DNA from: Algoriphagus sp. AGSA1
GTDB lineage: Bacteria > Bacteroidota > Bacteroidia > Cytophagales > Cyclobacteriaceae
NCBI RefSeq assembly: GCF_021390545.1
Contig: NZ_JAJUWR010000003.1
Coordinates: 1-64,000, forward strand
Length of the DNA: 64,000 bases
Direction of reading: 5' to 3'
In this document: piece after piece, positions 1 to 8,637 of the stretch
Layout of the letters: each line of letters starts with the position of its first letter
Numbering within the stretch: the stretch's first letter is position 1
Translations under genes and position numbers: made by a program
Notes under the pieces: model-generated
Database searches by the model: none
What the model was told of the DNA's origin: nothing
Seen by the model: only the letters and a program-made list of their open reading frames with translations

Positions 1-1317
1 CTTCTCCGACACGGTGATGCTTACGGCCGAAGAGACCGCTGTGGCACCTTTGTCATCCGTGGCCTTGGCGGTAAGGACGTGGCTTCCCTTGGGAAGATCC
101 CCCCAGGTTATGCTGTAGGGGTAAGCGATGTCCGTCCCCAGCAGCGTGCCGTCCCGGTAAAAATCGACTTTGGCAATCTCCCCGTCCGCATCAGATGCGT
201 CTGCGGCGATCGTCACGCTCTCTCCAACCGTAAATCCCTCTCCTTCTCCAGGGCTGCTTATACTGACTTTAGGGGCGGAATTCTCCTTATCCGACACGGT
301 GATGCTTACGGCCGAAGAGACCGCTGTGGCACCTTTGTCATCCGTGGCCTTGGCGGTAAGGACGTGGTTCCCCTTGGGAAGATCCCCCCAGGTTATGCTG
401 TAGGGGTAAGCGCTGTCCGTGCCCAAGAGCGTGCCGTCCCGGTAAAAGTCGACTTTGGCGACCTCCCCGTCCGCGTCAGATGCGTCGGCGGTGATCGTTA
501 CGCTCTCTCCAACCGTAAATCCCTCTCCTTCTCCAGGGCTGCTTATACTGACTTTAGGGGCGGAATTTGGTTTATCGATAACTGTAAAAGTTCTGATTTC
601 TGAAATAGCGAATTGCCCACTCGTATCATAGGCTTTTACGAATACATCATGCTCCCCGGGAGAAGGATTATCCCATATAAAAGTATATGGCAAATCGTTG
701 AGCGAGGCCTCAACATTCCCATTTACAAAAAATTCAACTTTTGTGATATAAGCCTTGTTGCTTTGTACATCTGCTGAAATATTGATTTTTTCTTCCACCA
801 AATAACTGGAATTTAGAGATGGAGTAGTAATTGTAATAATTGGAGGCTCGATTTTATCAAAATGACCTATAATAGAAACGTCTTCAAAGGGCATTACGAA
901 CTCATAGTTAATCGAAGAACTTAAAAATTCCCCGTTCAAAGTCCACTGTTTAAATACATACCCTATTTCGGGTTCTGCAGAAAGAAAAATCCGCTTTCCA
1001 CCTTCAGATTCCAAAATTTCAGTAGAAATATTTTTTTTAGTGACCTCAGGAAAGTTACTGCCGTCCAAATCTGCCCATTCATCAAATCCGGGCTTTCCAT
1101 TAAGACAAAGCATGAAATTCATCCAAGGCTTATTAGGCTTTTCTGAGATGTACCCATCCTCACAATTCTTATATTTTTCATTGATTATCAAACACTTATT
1201 AATTTCTCTTACTGTTTGTTCTATTACCATCCTATCTAAACCGGAGATTATGTCGGAATGAACCTCAAGGATGTTAAAAGAGAACAATAAGATCAAGAGT
1301 AGTTTTTTAGCATACAT
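1..1317 (-). CDS. Secreted protein with tandem Ig-like repeats (partial, C-terminus outside window)
   Basis: Open from an ATG at 1317 to the window edge, 439 codons with no stop. The first ~21 residues (MYAKKLLLILLFSFNILEVHS) look like a signal peptide. Residues ~95-150 (FKQW...MPFEDVSIIGHF) resemble a divergent InlB-type B-repeat. Three Ig-like domains of the Big_7 kind follow, each with a KVDFY/KVEFF strand and an AKATD or AKAYD strand. The last two (about 251-345 and 346-439) are nearly identical copies of 95 residues. Proteins built this way are usually secreted adhesins or polysaccharide-active enzymes whose catalytic or sorting domain lies further C-terminal, here outside the window. 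Function is therefore open; secretion and repeat structure are well supported. Confidence 0.8.
   Translation of the reverse strand, partial: MYAKKLLLILLFSFNILEVHSDIISGLDRMVIEQTVREINKCLIINEKYKNCEDGYISEKPNKPWMNFMLCLNGKPGFDEWADLDGSNFPEVTKKNISTEILESEGGKRIFLSAEPEIGYVFKQWTLNGEFLSSSINYEFVMPFEDVSIIGHFDKIEPPIITITTPSLNSSYLVEEKINISADVQSNKAYITKVEFFVNGNVEASLNDLPYTFIWDNPSPGEHDVFVKAYDTSGQFAISEIRTFTVIDKPNSAPKVSISSPGEGEGFTVGESVTITADASDADGEVAKVDFYRDGTLLGTDSAYPYSITWGDLPKGNHVLTAKATDDKGATAVSSAVSITVSDKENSAPKVSISSPGEGEGFTVGESVTIAADASDADGEIAKVDFYRDGTLLGTDIAYPYSITWGDLPKGSHVLTAKATDDKGATAVSSAVSITVSEK
6..575. repeat. Two tandem copies of a 285-bp unit
   Basis: Unit 6-290 is repeated at 291-~570 with only scattered substitutions; the match ends a few bases short of a full second unit. 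The period of 285 bp is exactly 95 codons, so copy number can change without breaking frame. The repeats are visibly richer in G+C than the adjoining AT-rich sequence. Confidence 0.9.
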
Positions 1318-2032
1318 TTTTAACAGTACTTATATTTCATTACTACTTAATTGTCGAAAACAGACAGAAATACTAATTTCATAAATATAGATACTATTTT
1401 ATGCTATTAGTATTCAACAAAATGCAACTTCTATTTTGCTCTAATTTTGATAAATAAGTGCTATTTTTCCCCAATTACAAAATGCTTTTTACCAGAAATT
1501 TGAAATCTGTCTAGGTAAAAATGGTAGTCGCTCAAAAATATCATGATATCTGATTTTGGAATAATTTATTTTGTAAATCATCTTTAAAAAGTCCTATAAT
1601 ATAAGGTGATATTTTTTTTTATTAGCATAAGAAAATATTATAAATATTAAAAAAGCCACAAACAAACCATCTTATTAGTAGATATTTCTCTCAAACAGTT
1701 GCCCTTCCGAGTGTTTTAACAAAAAACGGAATTCTTCAAACTCCCACTCGCACTTTTGGTAATTTGAAGAAACAACACCCCTCTATTAACTATTTAAACA
1801 GATGGATAATGGGTTTATTATTCAGCCGAAGGCCTCTCCCCACTAAAATTAGAGAAAAGGCATGGTGTTGAAATTCAGAATAAACCTCAAGTAAACATCT
1901 TCTAAAACCACAGATTAGCTCCGTTCATTGAAGATTAATATCCATATTGGTCAATATTTGCAGTCAATGAAAGAAAGTTTAAAAACATATTAGGGATTTG
2001 TAATTCATCCTTTTCATACTTCCGGAAAGAAC
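1318..2032. other. AT-rich intergenic region, no gene recognised
   Basis: About 715 bp of AT-rich sequence with poly-A/T tracts and no open frame that resembles a protein. It includes the upstream region of the Ig-repeat gene on the minus strand. I see no confident promoter, terminator or RNA. Confidence 0.5.
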
Positions 2033-2647
2033 ATGTTTTTAGTTGGGCTTATCCTACTCAAATTTGCGCTTCAATACCTGTTGATTCATCCTGGTTATGC
2101 TTCCATCTGGATCAAGCACATCACTTGGATTGGGGGTATATCTCTGTTCCATCGGTGACTTCCTGGTTTTCTTACTTGATATACCTCCTTGGCTACACTG
2201 CGTTTTGGTTCAAGTTCTTTCCTGCCACTTTTGGAGTGCCGTATGATTTTGCTGATATGTTAGGCTGGAAAAGTTGATCTCGCATATTCCAAAGCACCTC
2301 AGGGGGGATATACTGTAATTATTTGTGACAACTACGATCAGGCTGGAGCGATTAACTTTTACACCAAAACAAAAGACTTAAGAGCGACCACTTTGAATGC
2401 CGATTATGTCAATTGGATAAATTTAACACGGGAAATCAAAAACGTGATTTTGGTGCGTGATGCAGTAGATGGCGTAAGCGAGCGAGAAATTTCATTTTTT
2501 GAAGAATCCGAAGAAATAGGAACCATCACTGACCCAGACGCCAGGGAATTTGGCACTTCTATCCACTTACTTATAGGAGCCAAAATAGACATAAATGCGA
2601 TTTTGGCCGGGGAAATTGAAGAGAAAAGAGCTGAGTTAAGGGATTGA
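2033..2647 (+). pseudogene. Decayed family 39 glycosyltransferase (internal deletion plus frameshifts)
   Basis: Three segments in alternating frames join into a recognisable ArnT/PMT-like (GT39) protein. ATG 2033 opens FLVGLILLKFALQYLLIHPG. From 2104 another frame gives HLDQAHHLDWGYISV and then TSWFSYLIYLLGYTAFWFKF, the conserved first periplasmic loop and next membrane helix. Near 2250-2285 the sequence jumps to the family's C-terminal part (DFADMLGWK, then VIICDNYDQAGAINFYTK) and continues to the stop at 2645-2647. An intact family member has ~500-550 residues, so most of the middle membrane region is missing. The last frame alone has 84 codons from a TTG at 2393 and should not be taken as an independent gene. 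Confidence 0.75.
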
Positions 2648-2861
2648 GTCTAGGCAATTGAATTCTATCTGCCCTAAACCCTAAATAAAAATGGTCAACC
2701 AACTCAACAACCTGTTTTGAACAATGACCACAATAATTTCCCTAATCCATATAAATAAGAAATATCGGATTCCATTAAGTCGGGCTTGCTGAAAAAAGCC
2801 TCAGGTATAAAAGGCCTGCCAGCCGGCTGGTTCAAAGCGGTCAAGTGAATATTATGGAGAA

Positions 2862-2897
2862 AAAAAACACCGTGAGAGCAATTCGCACGGTGTTTTA
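2862..2897 (-). terminator. Rho-independent terminator of the 2920-3729 gene
   Basis: Stem ACACCGTG (2867-2874) with CACGGTGT (2886-2893), flanked by A and T runs on both sides. It lies directly after the stop codon of the minus-strand lipoprotein gene and could stop transcription in both directions. Confidence 0.8.
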
Positions 2898-2919
2898 CAA
2901 TTAATCCTATCTATATAAG

Positions 2920-3729
2920 TTAATCCTTCAGTGTCACCGTTCTGCTTACTTCGTTGAATCCTCCCGGTATCAATTTACCAGCTGAATCCAAAAGTTCCAG
3001 TTTGACAGTAACTTCACCTTTCGGAAGACCTTTGATGACATAAGGTGCCCATTCTGTAAGCATAAACTCATTGCCGTTAATTGTCGCCCTTACTTTGTTT
3101 CCATCCTCTGAGAGGGTTGTGTTAAGCAAAAAGAAATCAAGCAATAAGTTTTCTGTGTCTTTTCCGCTATACTCTCCTTTTGGCCGACTATAAATCATAG
3201 TTGGCTTAGCAAAATCAACATTTTTGTCGTCCCCTTCTTTACCTACCACCATTTTCTTGGCGATAAAAGACTTTTCGTTTTTCACTGATTCATGATAAGA
3301 TCTGCTAAGAAAGGCAACCAAATAATGAGTTCCTTCTGGCATCTCACGTTTAAACTCACTTTCATAATGTGCTGAGTAAGGCATGTTATCCAAGATAAAA
3401 TGAATGTGCTGACCATCTCCTGAATTGGCAAGGTTAGCTGCCATCCCATTTTTCTCAGTTTGGGCACCAAGTTCATAATCCCCTACTTCAAATTTAAAAT
3501 CAACCTCACCTGCTTTAGAAAGGGTGGTGCTAGAAGGACTCTTCAAAGTCAGAGTAGATGTCGAATAACCTGGTGAATCTGTAAATTTCTCAATTGAAAT
3601 TTCCGCCGGCGCAGCAATTTCTGTTTCCTCTACCGTTACGTCATTTTCTGCTTTTTTGGGTTGGCAACTTATTGCAATTAACAAAGCCACTGCAGATGTT
3701 CCCCATATTTTCGCATTCATAATTTTCAA
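2920..3729 (-). CDS. Lipoprotein with GQHIHF motif, possibly phosphopeptide-binding-protein family
   Basis: 269 residues. A short hydrophobic signal ends in a lipobox (LLIAISC, Cys ~22), followed by an acidic/Ala-rich linker (res ~25-50), so the product is probably a membrane-anchored periplasmic or surface lipoprotein. The core has a GDGQHIHFILDNMPY stretch at ~104-118. This type of His-containing motif occurs in small beta-sandwich lipoproteins of Bacteroidetes, often annotated as phosphopeptide-binding proteins. The C-terminal part (NGNEFMLTEWAPYVIKGLPKGEVTVKLELLD, in pieces) looks like another beta-sandwich. A second in-frame ATG three codons downstream could also be the start. The gene stands alone with its own terminator. 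Function unknown. Confidence 0.8.
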   Translation of the reverse strand: MKIMNAKIWGTSAVALLIAISCQPKKAENDVTVEETEIAAPAEISIEKFTDSPGYSTSTLTLKSPSSTTLSKAGEVDFKFEVGDYELGAQTEKNGMAANLANSGDGQHIHFILDNMPYSAHYESEFKREMPEGTHYLVAFLSRSYHESVKNEKSFIAKKMVVGKEGDDKNVDFAKPTMIYSRPKGEYSGKDTENLLLDFFLLNTTLSEDGNKVRATINGNEFMLTEWAPYVIKGLPKGEVTVKLELLDSAGKLIPGGFNEVSRTVTLKD

Positions 3730-4241
3730 TGTTTAGATGTTCATGATTTTCTTACAACACTTCAAATGTTATTCCATCGTCAAGGAGAATAAACTTTATA
3801 CCCAAAGCTACCTAACTTGACCTAGAAATCACATTTTTAAGTTGTCCATTTCTATGAAAAATCCCGAAAACGGCAGGATTATGCCGCATACTGCTTATAT
3901 TTTTGACTACAAAAAATCAACTATTGGATTCTAAACTGTATGTAAAACCATAGCAACGTAGAACTTCTCCGTCCCCAAGCACTTCCTCAACGTGGCCAAA
4001 ATCACCCTTTTACCCTAAACAGAGGAATAAACTCCCCATCCACCCCTATCTATTTGATCACTTCCAACACTCCTCTTACGTCAACTTCGGAGTCTATTTC
4101 CTATTGTGGGCTTCCTCAGAACATAATATAGTAGCCTAACTGTTTTTCGAATGAAAGCCGTAATACGGCAGCCATAAGATGGATCTAAAGAAATAAATGT
4201 AAGATCCCCGGATGCCGCATTAAATAAGACCTCCGAAGATT
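3730..4241. other. Intergenic region, nothing recognised
   Basis: About 510 bp between two minus-strand genes. Reading the minus strand gives short open stretches interrupted by stops, which may be very old coding debris, but I cannot match them to a family. Confidence 0.4.
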
Positions 4242-5234
4242 TTATCGACATAGTCCATCTTTATCAGCTTTAGCAAGCTGACCAGTATGCTGCATCAATC
4301 TTATCTCTTCTAGCAATTGATCTAACCTATCCCTGATCTCAGGTGGTTCTTTGACTTTGGCCACATCCCCCATGGATATTATCCACCGGACAAATCCTTC
4401 GATTGAGGAATTCATAAATGTCATATACGTTTTCCCTTCACCTTTTTCCTCTGACACAAACCCATGGTTGTATTTTGAGCTGGAAAAGTATTTTATGGAA
4501 TTATCAGGAACTTCAAGAAGGATTTGATGTAATTTCTGCTCGCTGGCAACCTTATCCAAGTAGGTTTGGAGGGAAGGATGGTGTGAAGTGGAATAGAAAC
4601 TTTCAGTTATCTGCAATTTGCTAAAGCGATCTAGCCGAAACGTGCGGTAATCGCTTCTCAATCTGCAAAATGCCAATAAATACCATTGTTCAAAGGAATG
4701 AAACAATCCCAAAGGCTCCAGTTTTCGTTCGGACTTTCGCTCTGGATCAAAAGTCATATAGCCGGCATCCAGTACTTTTTTCTCTGAAATAGCACGAAGG
4801 ATTATCTGGAATGCCTTGCTGGATCTAGTTGGAACATGCGAAGGGTTGAATTTGAGTACCTTGATAGTATCCTGCACTTCCACCAATAAGTCTTTCTCTG
4901 TCGATTTTAATACAGCCTTGATTTTGATCATGGCTTCTTTGAAGAACCTGCTGCTCTGTTCATCCACGTTTTTTTCCACCAGTTTTTCGGCTACCAGCAT
5001 AGCCAGTGCCTCTTCCCTGCTGAACATGATGGGGGGTAGCCTATAGCCCTCCACCAATGAATAGCCCTGGCCAGCCTCCCCTATAATAGGGACTCCTGCT
5101 TCCTCCAAAGACCTTACATCCCTATAGATAGTACGCAAACTGACATTAAATCGCTCTGCAAGTTCAGCGGCACGTACAGTCCGCTTCGACTGAAGATGTG
5201 TGAGAATGGCTGTAAGCCGGTCTATTCTGTTCAT
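4242..5234 (-). CDS. HTH/WYL-domain transcriptional regulator (YafY-like)
   Basis: 330 residues. The N-terminus (res ~1-60, MNRIDRLTAILTHLQSKR, then FNVSLRTIYRDVRSLEEAG) is an HTH_11/DeoR-type DNA-binding domain. Residues ~140-210 form a WYL domain, including EPLGLFHSFEQWYLLAFCR and the YRTFRLDRF arginine motif that senses nucleic acid or nucleotide ligands in this family. A WCX-like C-terminal extension follows. The gene is divergent from a DinB protein at 5373, and the 138-bp gap holds a repeated TGACA/dyad element. This suggests it controls itself and the DinB gene. Assignment to the family is secure; the signal is unknown. Confidence 0.93.
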   Translation of the reverse strand: MNRIDRLTAILTHLQSKRTVRAAELAERFNVSLRTIYRDVRSLEEAGVPIIGEAGQGYSLVEGYRLPPIMFSREEALAMLVAEKLVEKNVDEQSSRFFKEAMIKIKAVLKSTEKDLLVEVQDTIKVLKFNPSHVPTRSSKAFQIILRAISEKKVLDAGYMTFDPERKSERKLEPLGLFHSFEQWYLLAFCRLRSDYRTFRLDRFSKLQITESFYSTSHHPSLQTYLDKVASEQKLHQILLEVPDNSIKYFSSSKYNHGFVSEEKGEGKTYMTFMNSSIEGFVRWIISMGDVAKVKEPPEIRDRLDQLLEEIRLMQHTGQLAKADKDGLCR

Positions 5235-5310
5235 GGATATGCTGTACGGTTGCCTAAAAGTAATGAAACTTAAAAAAAACCGGGAAAATGTTCATAATAA
5301 GAAATCCTAC

Positions 5311-5331
5311 TGACATAGGGCTGACACTATG
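5311..5331. promoter_or_regulatory. Candidate WYL-regulator operator
   Basis: The regulator-dinB gap contains TGACA at 5311-5315 and again at 5322-5326 (11 bp apart, about one helical turn). They overlap a dyad CATAG (5314-5318)/CTATG (5327-5331). The position between divergent genes suits an operator; binding by the WYL protein is inferred. Confidence 0.45.
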
Positions 5332-5372
5332 CGGTTGTTTATTTGAGTATTCTTAATCAAAACATCATAACA

Positions 5373-5864
5373 ATGGAAACAACGAAAACAACAACTTCGA
5401 CAATCATCCACAAGGATCAATTATTAACCCACTGGCTGGGACATCGCAAGCTTACCCGAAAAGTATTGGAAGCTTTTCCTGAAAAAGAATTATTTGAATT
5501 CAGTATAGGAGGAATGAGACCTTTTGCCAATCTAATCAAAGAAATGCTAGCAATGGCAGCACCTACAGCACAAGGATTGGCTACAGATGAGTGGGAAACA
5601 TTTGATGAGGAAAAAAAAGAACTGACCACGAAATCCTCGCTTTTGGCCAGCTGGGATGAATCCACTGACACGATAGAACATTTTTGGAAAACCATTCCTA
5701 TGGAAAAATTTCAGCAACATATTGTCTCCTTCGGACAATATGAAGGAACTGGGTATAGCACACTGTTCTATATCATTGACAACGAGATACATCACCGTGG
5801 GCAGGGGTATGTGTATCTGCGTGCCTTAGGAATCACTCCTCCTAACTTCTGGGAACAATACTAG
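5373..5864 (+). CDS. DinB family protein
   Basis: 163 residues from the ATG at 5373; a TTG 30 bp upstream is in frame but the ATG is preferred. The fold is the four-helix DinB/YfiT bundle: LLTHWLGHRKLTRKVLEAF at the start, GGMRPFANLIKEMLAMAAP in helix 2, and an HxxxH-type signature (IIDNEIHHRGQGYVYLRALG) near the C-terminus, where metal ligands lie in this family. DinB-like proteins of this size are metal-dependent enzymes or thiol transferases of unknown substrate. The divergent WYL regulator suggests stress- or ligand-controlled expression. A terminator hairpin follows at 5892. Confidence 0.88.
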   Translation: METTKTTTSTIIHKDQLLTHWLGHRKLTRKVLEAFPEKELFEFSIGGMRPFANLIKEMLAMAAPTAQGLATDEWETFDEEKKELTTKSSLLASWDESTDTIEHFWKTIPMEKFQQHIVSFGQYEGTGYSTLFYIIDNEIHHRGQGYVYLRALGITPPNFWEQY

Positions 5865-5891
5865 TACCTATTGTCTTATATGGAAAAGAAA

Positions 5892-5926
5892 TGGTGGCCT
5901 GAATACAAATCAGGCCACTTTAATTT
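5892..5926 (+). terminator. Terminator of the DinB gene
   Basis: Stem GTGGCCTGA (5894-5902) with TCAGGCCAC (5910-5918), followed by a T-rich stretch, 30 bp after the stop codon. Confidence 0.8.
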
Positions 5927-6063
5927 AATGAGAACATAAAAAAGCTATGAAGTCAAATTCCCGCTTCAGCTAAAAATTGCAGATAAAATACTTGTCTTTT
6001 TTGTAGCGAAACAAGCTTAGCATGCGTCATGGTATCGTATTAAAACTAAACCAACGATCACTT

Positions 6064-6789
6064 ATGATGAGTTTAAAATCATTTGCAAAGAAAAACTTTA
6101 AATCACTTGCTGCTATAGCATTAGTATCAGGAACCCTTGGGCTTACAAGTTGCTTGGACAATGACAATGACCCGATTGATTACCCACCTGCAGGGTATAT
6201 CTCCATTTACAACGGTGCTCCAGATAATAACGGAGTGATCATATTTGCTGACCAAAATCAAGTAAACAATTCTCCACTGAAGTACTCTGAGGCTTTGGCC
6301 TACAGAAACTTTCACCCAGGAGACAGACTGTTTAAATTTTCTGAACCAAACTCCCTTACCTCTCTTTACGAAGAGGAATATGAGATAAAAGTAGATTCTG
6401 TCTATTCCATGTTTATGGTAGAAGAGGCTGGTGAAATTGACGCATTTCTCGTAAAAGACAATTGGTCAGAGCCGTCTTCAAATAAAGCACAGATCAGATT
6501 GGTCAATCTTTCACCTGATGCAGGAAATGTATCTCTGTTGATAGACGACAGCGAAACTCCCCTATTCGATGGTATTGTGTTTAAGAATATCTCTGATTTC
6601 GAAAGCATAGATACTAAAAAGGTGAAAATGACTTTAGTATCCAGTTCAGGAGACACCCTCGCTACCGCCACAAACGTAGATCTACAAGGTAACAGGGTTT
6701 ATACCCTTATCGTGAGGGGTTTTGTGGAATCCGCAGAAAACTCTAAAAAACTTGACCTGCAATTGCTGACCAACTATATAGAATTCTAA
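6064..6789 (+). CDS. DUF4397-domain lipoprotein
   Basis: 241 residues from the ATG at 6064; an upstream in-frame ATG at 6022 would add 14 residues and is less likely. A signal peptide with lipobox (GLTSC, Cys ~33) is followed by Asn/Asp-rich residues, typical of a Bacteroidetes surface lipoprotein. Two DUF4397-like units can be seen: GYISIYNGAPDNNGVIIFAD, then AQIRLVNLSPDAGNVSLLID. Each pairs an R/I-x-x-N-x-S/A-P-D motif with a short beta strand. The function of DUF4397 is unknown; it is seen in secreted, cell-envelope proteins. The gene is alone and ends in a good terminator. Confidence 0.9.
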   Translation: MMSLKSFAKKNFKSLAAIALVSGTLGLTSCLDNDNDPIDYPPAGYISIYNGAPDNNGVIIFADQNQVNNSPLKYSEALAYRNFHPGDRLFKFSEPNSLTSLYEEEYEIKVDSVYSMFMVEEAGEIDAFLVKDNWSEPSSNKAQIRLVNLSPDAGNVSLLIDDSETPLFDGIVFKNISDFESIDTKKVKMTLVSSSGDTLATATNVDLQGNRVYTLIVRGFVESAENSKKLDLQLLTNYIEF

Positions 6790-6929
6790 ACCAGCTACCA
6801 TCAGTCATTCTTTAGAAGAAAATCAAAAAGAATGACCCCAATCACAAGTGGGTAACCAGCCAATAACTTGTTATTCATTTGTAATTCTGCTGAGCAAGGA
6901 TTGTGCACACAACTATATCACGCAAACTG

Positions 6930-6961
6930 AAAATCCCGATCTAAATAGACGGGATTTTTTT
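6930..6961 (+). terminator. Rho-independent terminator
   Basis: Stem AAAATCCCG (6930-6938) with CGGGATTTT (6950-6958), continued by a T run. It probably ends the DUF4397 transcript, 140 bp after its stop. The rest of 6790-7143 shows nothing recognisable. Confidence 0.8.
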
Positions 6962-7143
6962 GTTCTTGTTTACCGCAGAAGTTCTCATGACGAAAAAGAC
7001 CGCCTTTGGATCAGTTGTTAAGTGAAAAGTTAAATTAGAGGACAGAAAAGCACTGTGCGTTCAACTTGTAATAAAACAAGATCGGCAGTCGGCAAAACAC
7101 CAGCCGGATTCTACCAGGACCTACTTTAAATCAGTGGAATTAA

Positions 7144-7524
7144 TTACAACTCCTCCAGCACAGACAGAATATTTCCCGCAGGATCCTTAAACCAAGCAAT
7201 CATTGGGCCACCCCCTCCACGGCAAATACCCTTTTCATCTGTTTTAATGGGATCTTCATACTGTTCAAACTTCACCCCTTTTGACGCCAATTCATCCACT
7301 GCCTTGTCCACATCCTCTACGGGGAAATTAAGAACGGTAAATGTGGCAGGCGTATGATTTGGTTTGGGATAAACTATTACATCGGCGCCTTTACTGAAAT
7401 GTAGCGATAGAAACCCCATTTCATCTTCTTCTACATCCAATTCAAGTATTTCATGATAAAAAGTTTTGGCTTTTGAGAGATCACCTACGGAGAAGCTGCT
7501 GAATGCTTTGGATTTTCGGAGCAT
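7144..7524 (-). CDS. VOC (glyoxalase/bleomycin-resistance) family protein
   Basis: 126 residues, the normal size of a single-module VOC protein. Features are [20 protein letters not shown] at the start (the strand-helix unit in which the family usually has its first metal ligand), [19 protein letters not shown] in the middle, and [15 protein letters not shown] at the end, with the usual acidic metal ligand in the last strand. The first ligand position has no His, so metal binding may be altered. Such proteins range from lyases and dioxygenases to drug-binding proteins; substrate not predictable. Single gene, convergent with the DUF4397 gene. Confidence 0.88.
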   Translation of the reverse strand: MLRKSKAFSSFSVGDLSKAKTFYHEILELDVEEDEMGFLSLHFSKGADVIVYPKPNHTPATFTVLNFPVEDVDKAVDELASKGVKFEQYEDPIKTDEKGICRGGGGPMIAWFKDPAGNILSVLEEL

Positions 7525-7747
7525 GGAAAAGGAAGTTTATATGTTCAAAATCAAATTGATAGAAGCAAAATTTCGTAAAAAAACATCAATCTTCCCAATT
7601 CCCGGGCAAGACATTTTAGAAACATGTTTTTTAGCGAAAGCTTCTGAATTTAAGCAAAAAAGTATTTCAGCAGAGAACAACTACTGTATTAATATTAACC
7701 TCGGCCTACATTTTTAATTCTGGTCAGAGTATAAAATCATAAAACTA

Positions 7748-7791
7748 TTGCGTAGTCAAATAGCTACATATATATTTGTAGCCAAATGACT
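7748..7791 (+). promoter_or_regulatory. ArsR-operon promoter overlapped by a large dyad operator
   Basis: TATATTTG at 7771-7778 matches the Bacteroidetes -7 consensus TAnnTTTG, with TTG at 7748-7750 placed 20 bp upstream as the -33 element. An imperfect inverted repeat with 15-bp arms (7754-7768 and 7777-7791, core GCTACA/TGTAGC, 12 of 15 positions matching) covers the -7 box. This is the arrangement expected of an ArsR-family operator that shuts off its own promoter, 42 bp before the regulator's ATG. Confidence 0.7.
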
Positions 7792-7832
7792 TCAGGTTGA
7801 TTTTGATGCCATAGTTAGAGCCTATTAAAATT

Positions 7833-8156
7833 ATGAATTTAAGACGGGACGTATTTCAGGCTATAGCCGACCCTACACGAAGGACAATTCTCCTACTACT
7901 TGCTTCACAGTCAATGACAGCTGGGGTAATAGCCTCCAATTTTGACAGTGCAAGACCGACAATATCAAAGCATCTGCAGATTCTGACTGAATGCGAATTG
8001 CTCAAACAAGAACAACTAGGCAGAGAAATGTACTATCACCTGAATGCTAATAAAATGAGGGAGATAGCCGATTTCCTAGAGCCATTCAGGCAGTTCTGGG
8101 ATCAAAAATTCAATAAACTAGAACAAATAATGAAAGCTTATAACCCTAAAAAGTAA
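7833..8156 (+). CDS. ArsR/SmtB-family winged-helix regulator
   Basis: 107 residues. The sequence [19 protein letters not shown] and [19 protein letters not shown] (recognition helix) followed by [16 protein letters not shown] (wing) is the standard ArsR-HTH. There is no cysteine pair like those of metal sensors. This subgroup, linked to SRPBCC proteins, probably responds to something other than arsenic. It is the first gene of a four-gene operon (7833-9656), four bases before the SRPBCC gene, with a dyad operator on its own promoter. Negative autoregulation is inferred. Confidence 0.93.
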   Translation: MNLRRDVFQAIADPTRRTILLLLASQSMTAGVIASNFDSARPTISKHLQILTECELLKQEQLGREMYYHLNANKMREIADFLEPFRQFWDQKFNKLEQIMKAYNPKK

Positions 8157-8160
8157 ATGT

Positions 8161-8628
8161 ATGGAAAACAAAACCCACATCACTGCTGAGGACAACAAAC
8201 AGGAAATCCTCATTTTAAGGCAATTTGACCTGCCGGTAAACTTACTGTACAAGGCTTACACAGAAGCCGAATTAGTAGAGCAATGGATGGGTAATAAAGT
8301 GCTGAAACTAGATAACAGAACTCACGGGAGCTATTTATTTGAAACTAAGGACGCACAGGGAAACGTACTCTTCCGGGCCAATGGCTCCATTCACAAAGCG
8401 GTAGAAAACCAAACGATCATAAGGACTTTTGAAATGGAAAACAGCTCCTTTCCTGTCCAACTTGAATATCTTGACTTCAAGGCAGTAAGTGAGGATACCA
8501 GCATGCTCGAAATTAAAATAGTTTTCCGATCCATAGAGGATAGAGACAATATGCTCAGGCTTCCATTTGCCTACGGAATAAATATGGCTCATAATAAGCT
8601 ACAACAAATCATCAAGACTTTAAAATAA
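8161..8628 (+). CDS. SRPBCC (AHSA1-like) domain protein
   Basis: 155 residues with the AHSA1/START-like pattern: LRQFDLPVNLLYKAYTEAELVEQWMG at the start (in pieces: ILILRQFDLP, AYTEAELVEQWMG), then GSYLFETKDAQGN and a C-terminal amphipathic helix (NMAHNKLQQIIKTLK). Bacterial members bind hydrophobic ligands in a helix-grip pocket and commonly sit beside ArsR regulators. This copy follows the ArsR gene by four bases and precedes DoxX. The pocket ligand may also be the signal for the operon, but that is speculation. Confidence 0.88.
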   Translation: MENKTHITAEDNKQEILILRQFDLPVNLLYKAYTEAELVEQWMGNKVLKLDNRTHGSYLFETKDAQGNVLFRANGSIHKAVENQTIIRTFEMENSSFPVQLEYLDFKAVSEDTSMLEIKIVFRSIEDRDNMLRLPFAYGINMAHNKLQQIIKTLK

Positions 8629-8637
8629 TAGCAATTA

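Noticed and set aside
6..575. CRISPR-like direct repeats
   Set aside because: The units are 285 bp, in frame, adjoining and without spacers.
79..603. Open frame on the plus strand with a repeated sequence
   Set aside because: It is the mirror frame of the Ig-repeat gene; the minus strand has a signal peptide and clear Ig domains.
2393..2647. Apparent independent 84-codon gene
   Set aside because: It is the last frame of the decayed glycosyltransferase, and the same frame continues upstream with family sequence.
3730..4241. Possible decayed gene on the minus strand
   Set aside because: Open pieces are too short and match no family I can name.
7466..7717. 83-codon plus-strand frame
   Set aside because: It overlaps the VOC gene on the opposite strand and the promoter region of the ArsR operon; composition is non-coding.
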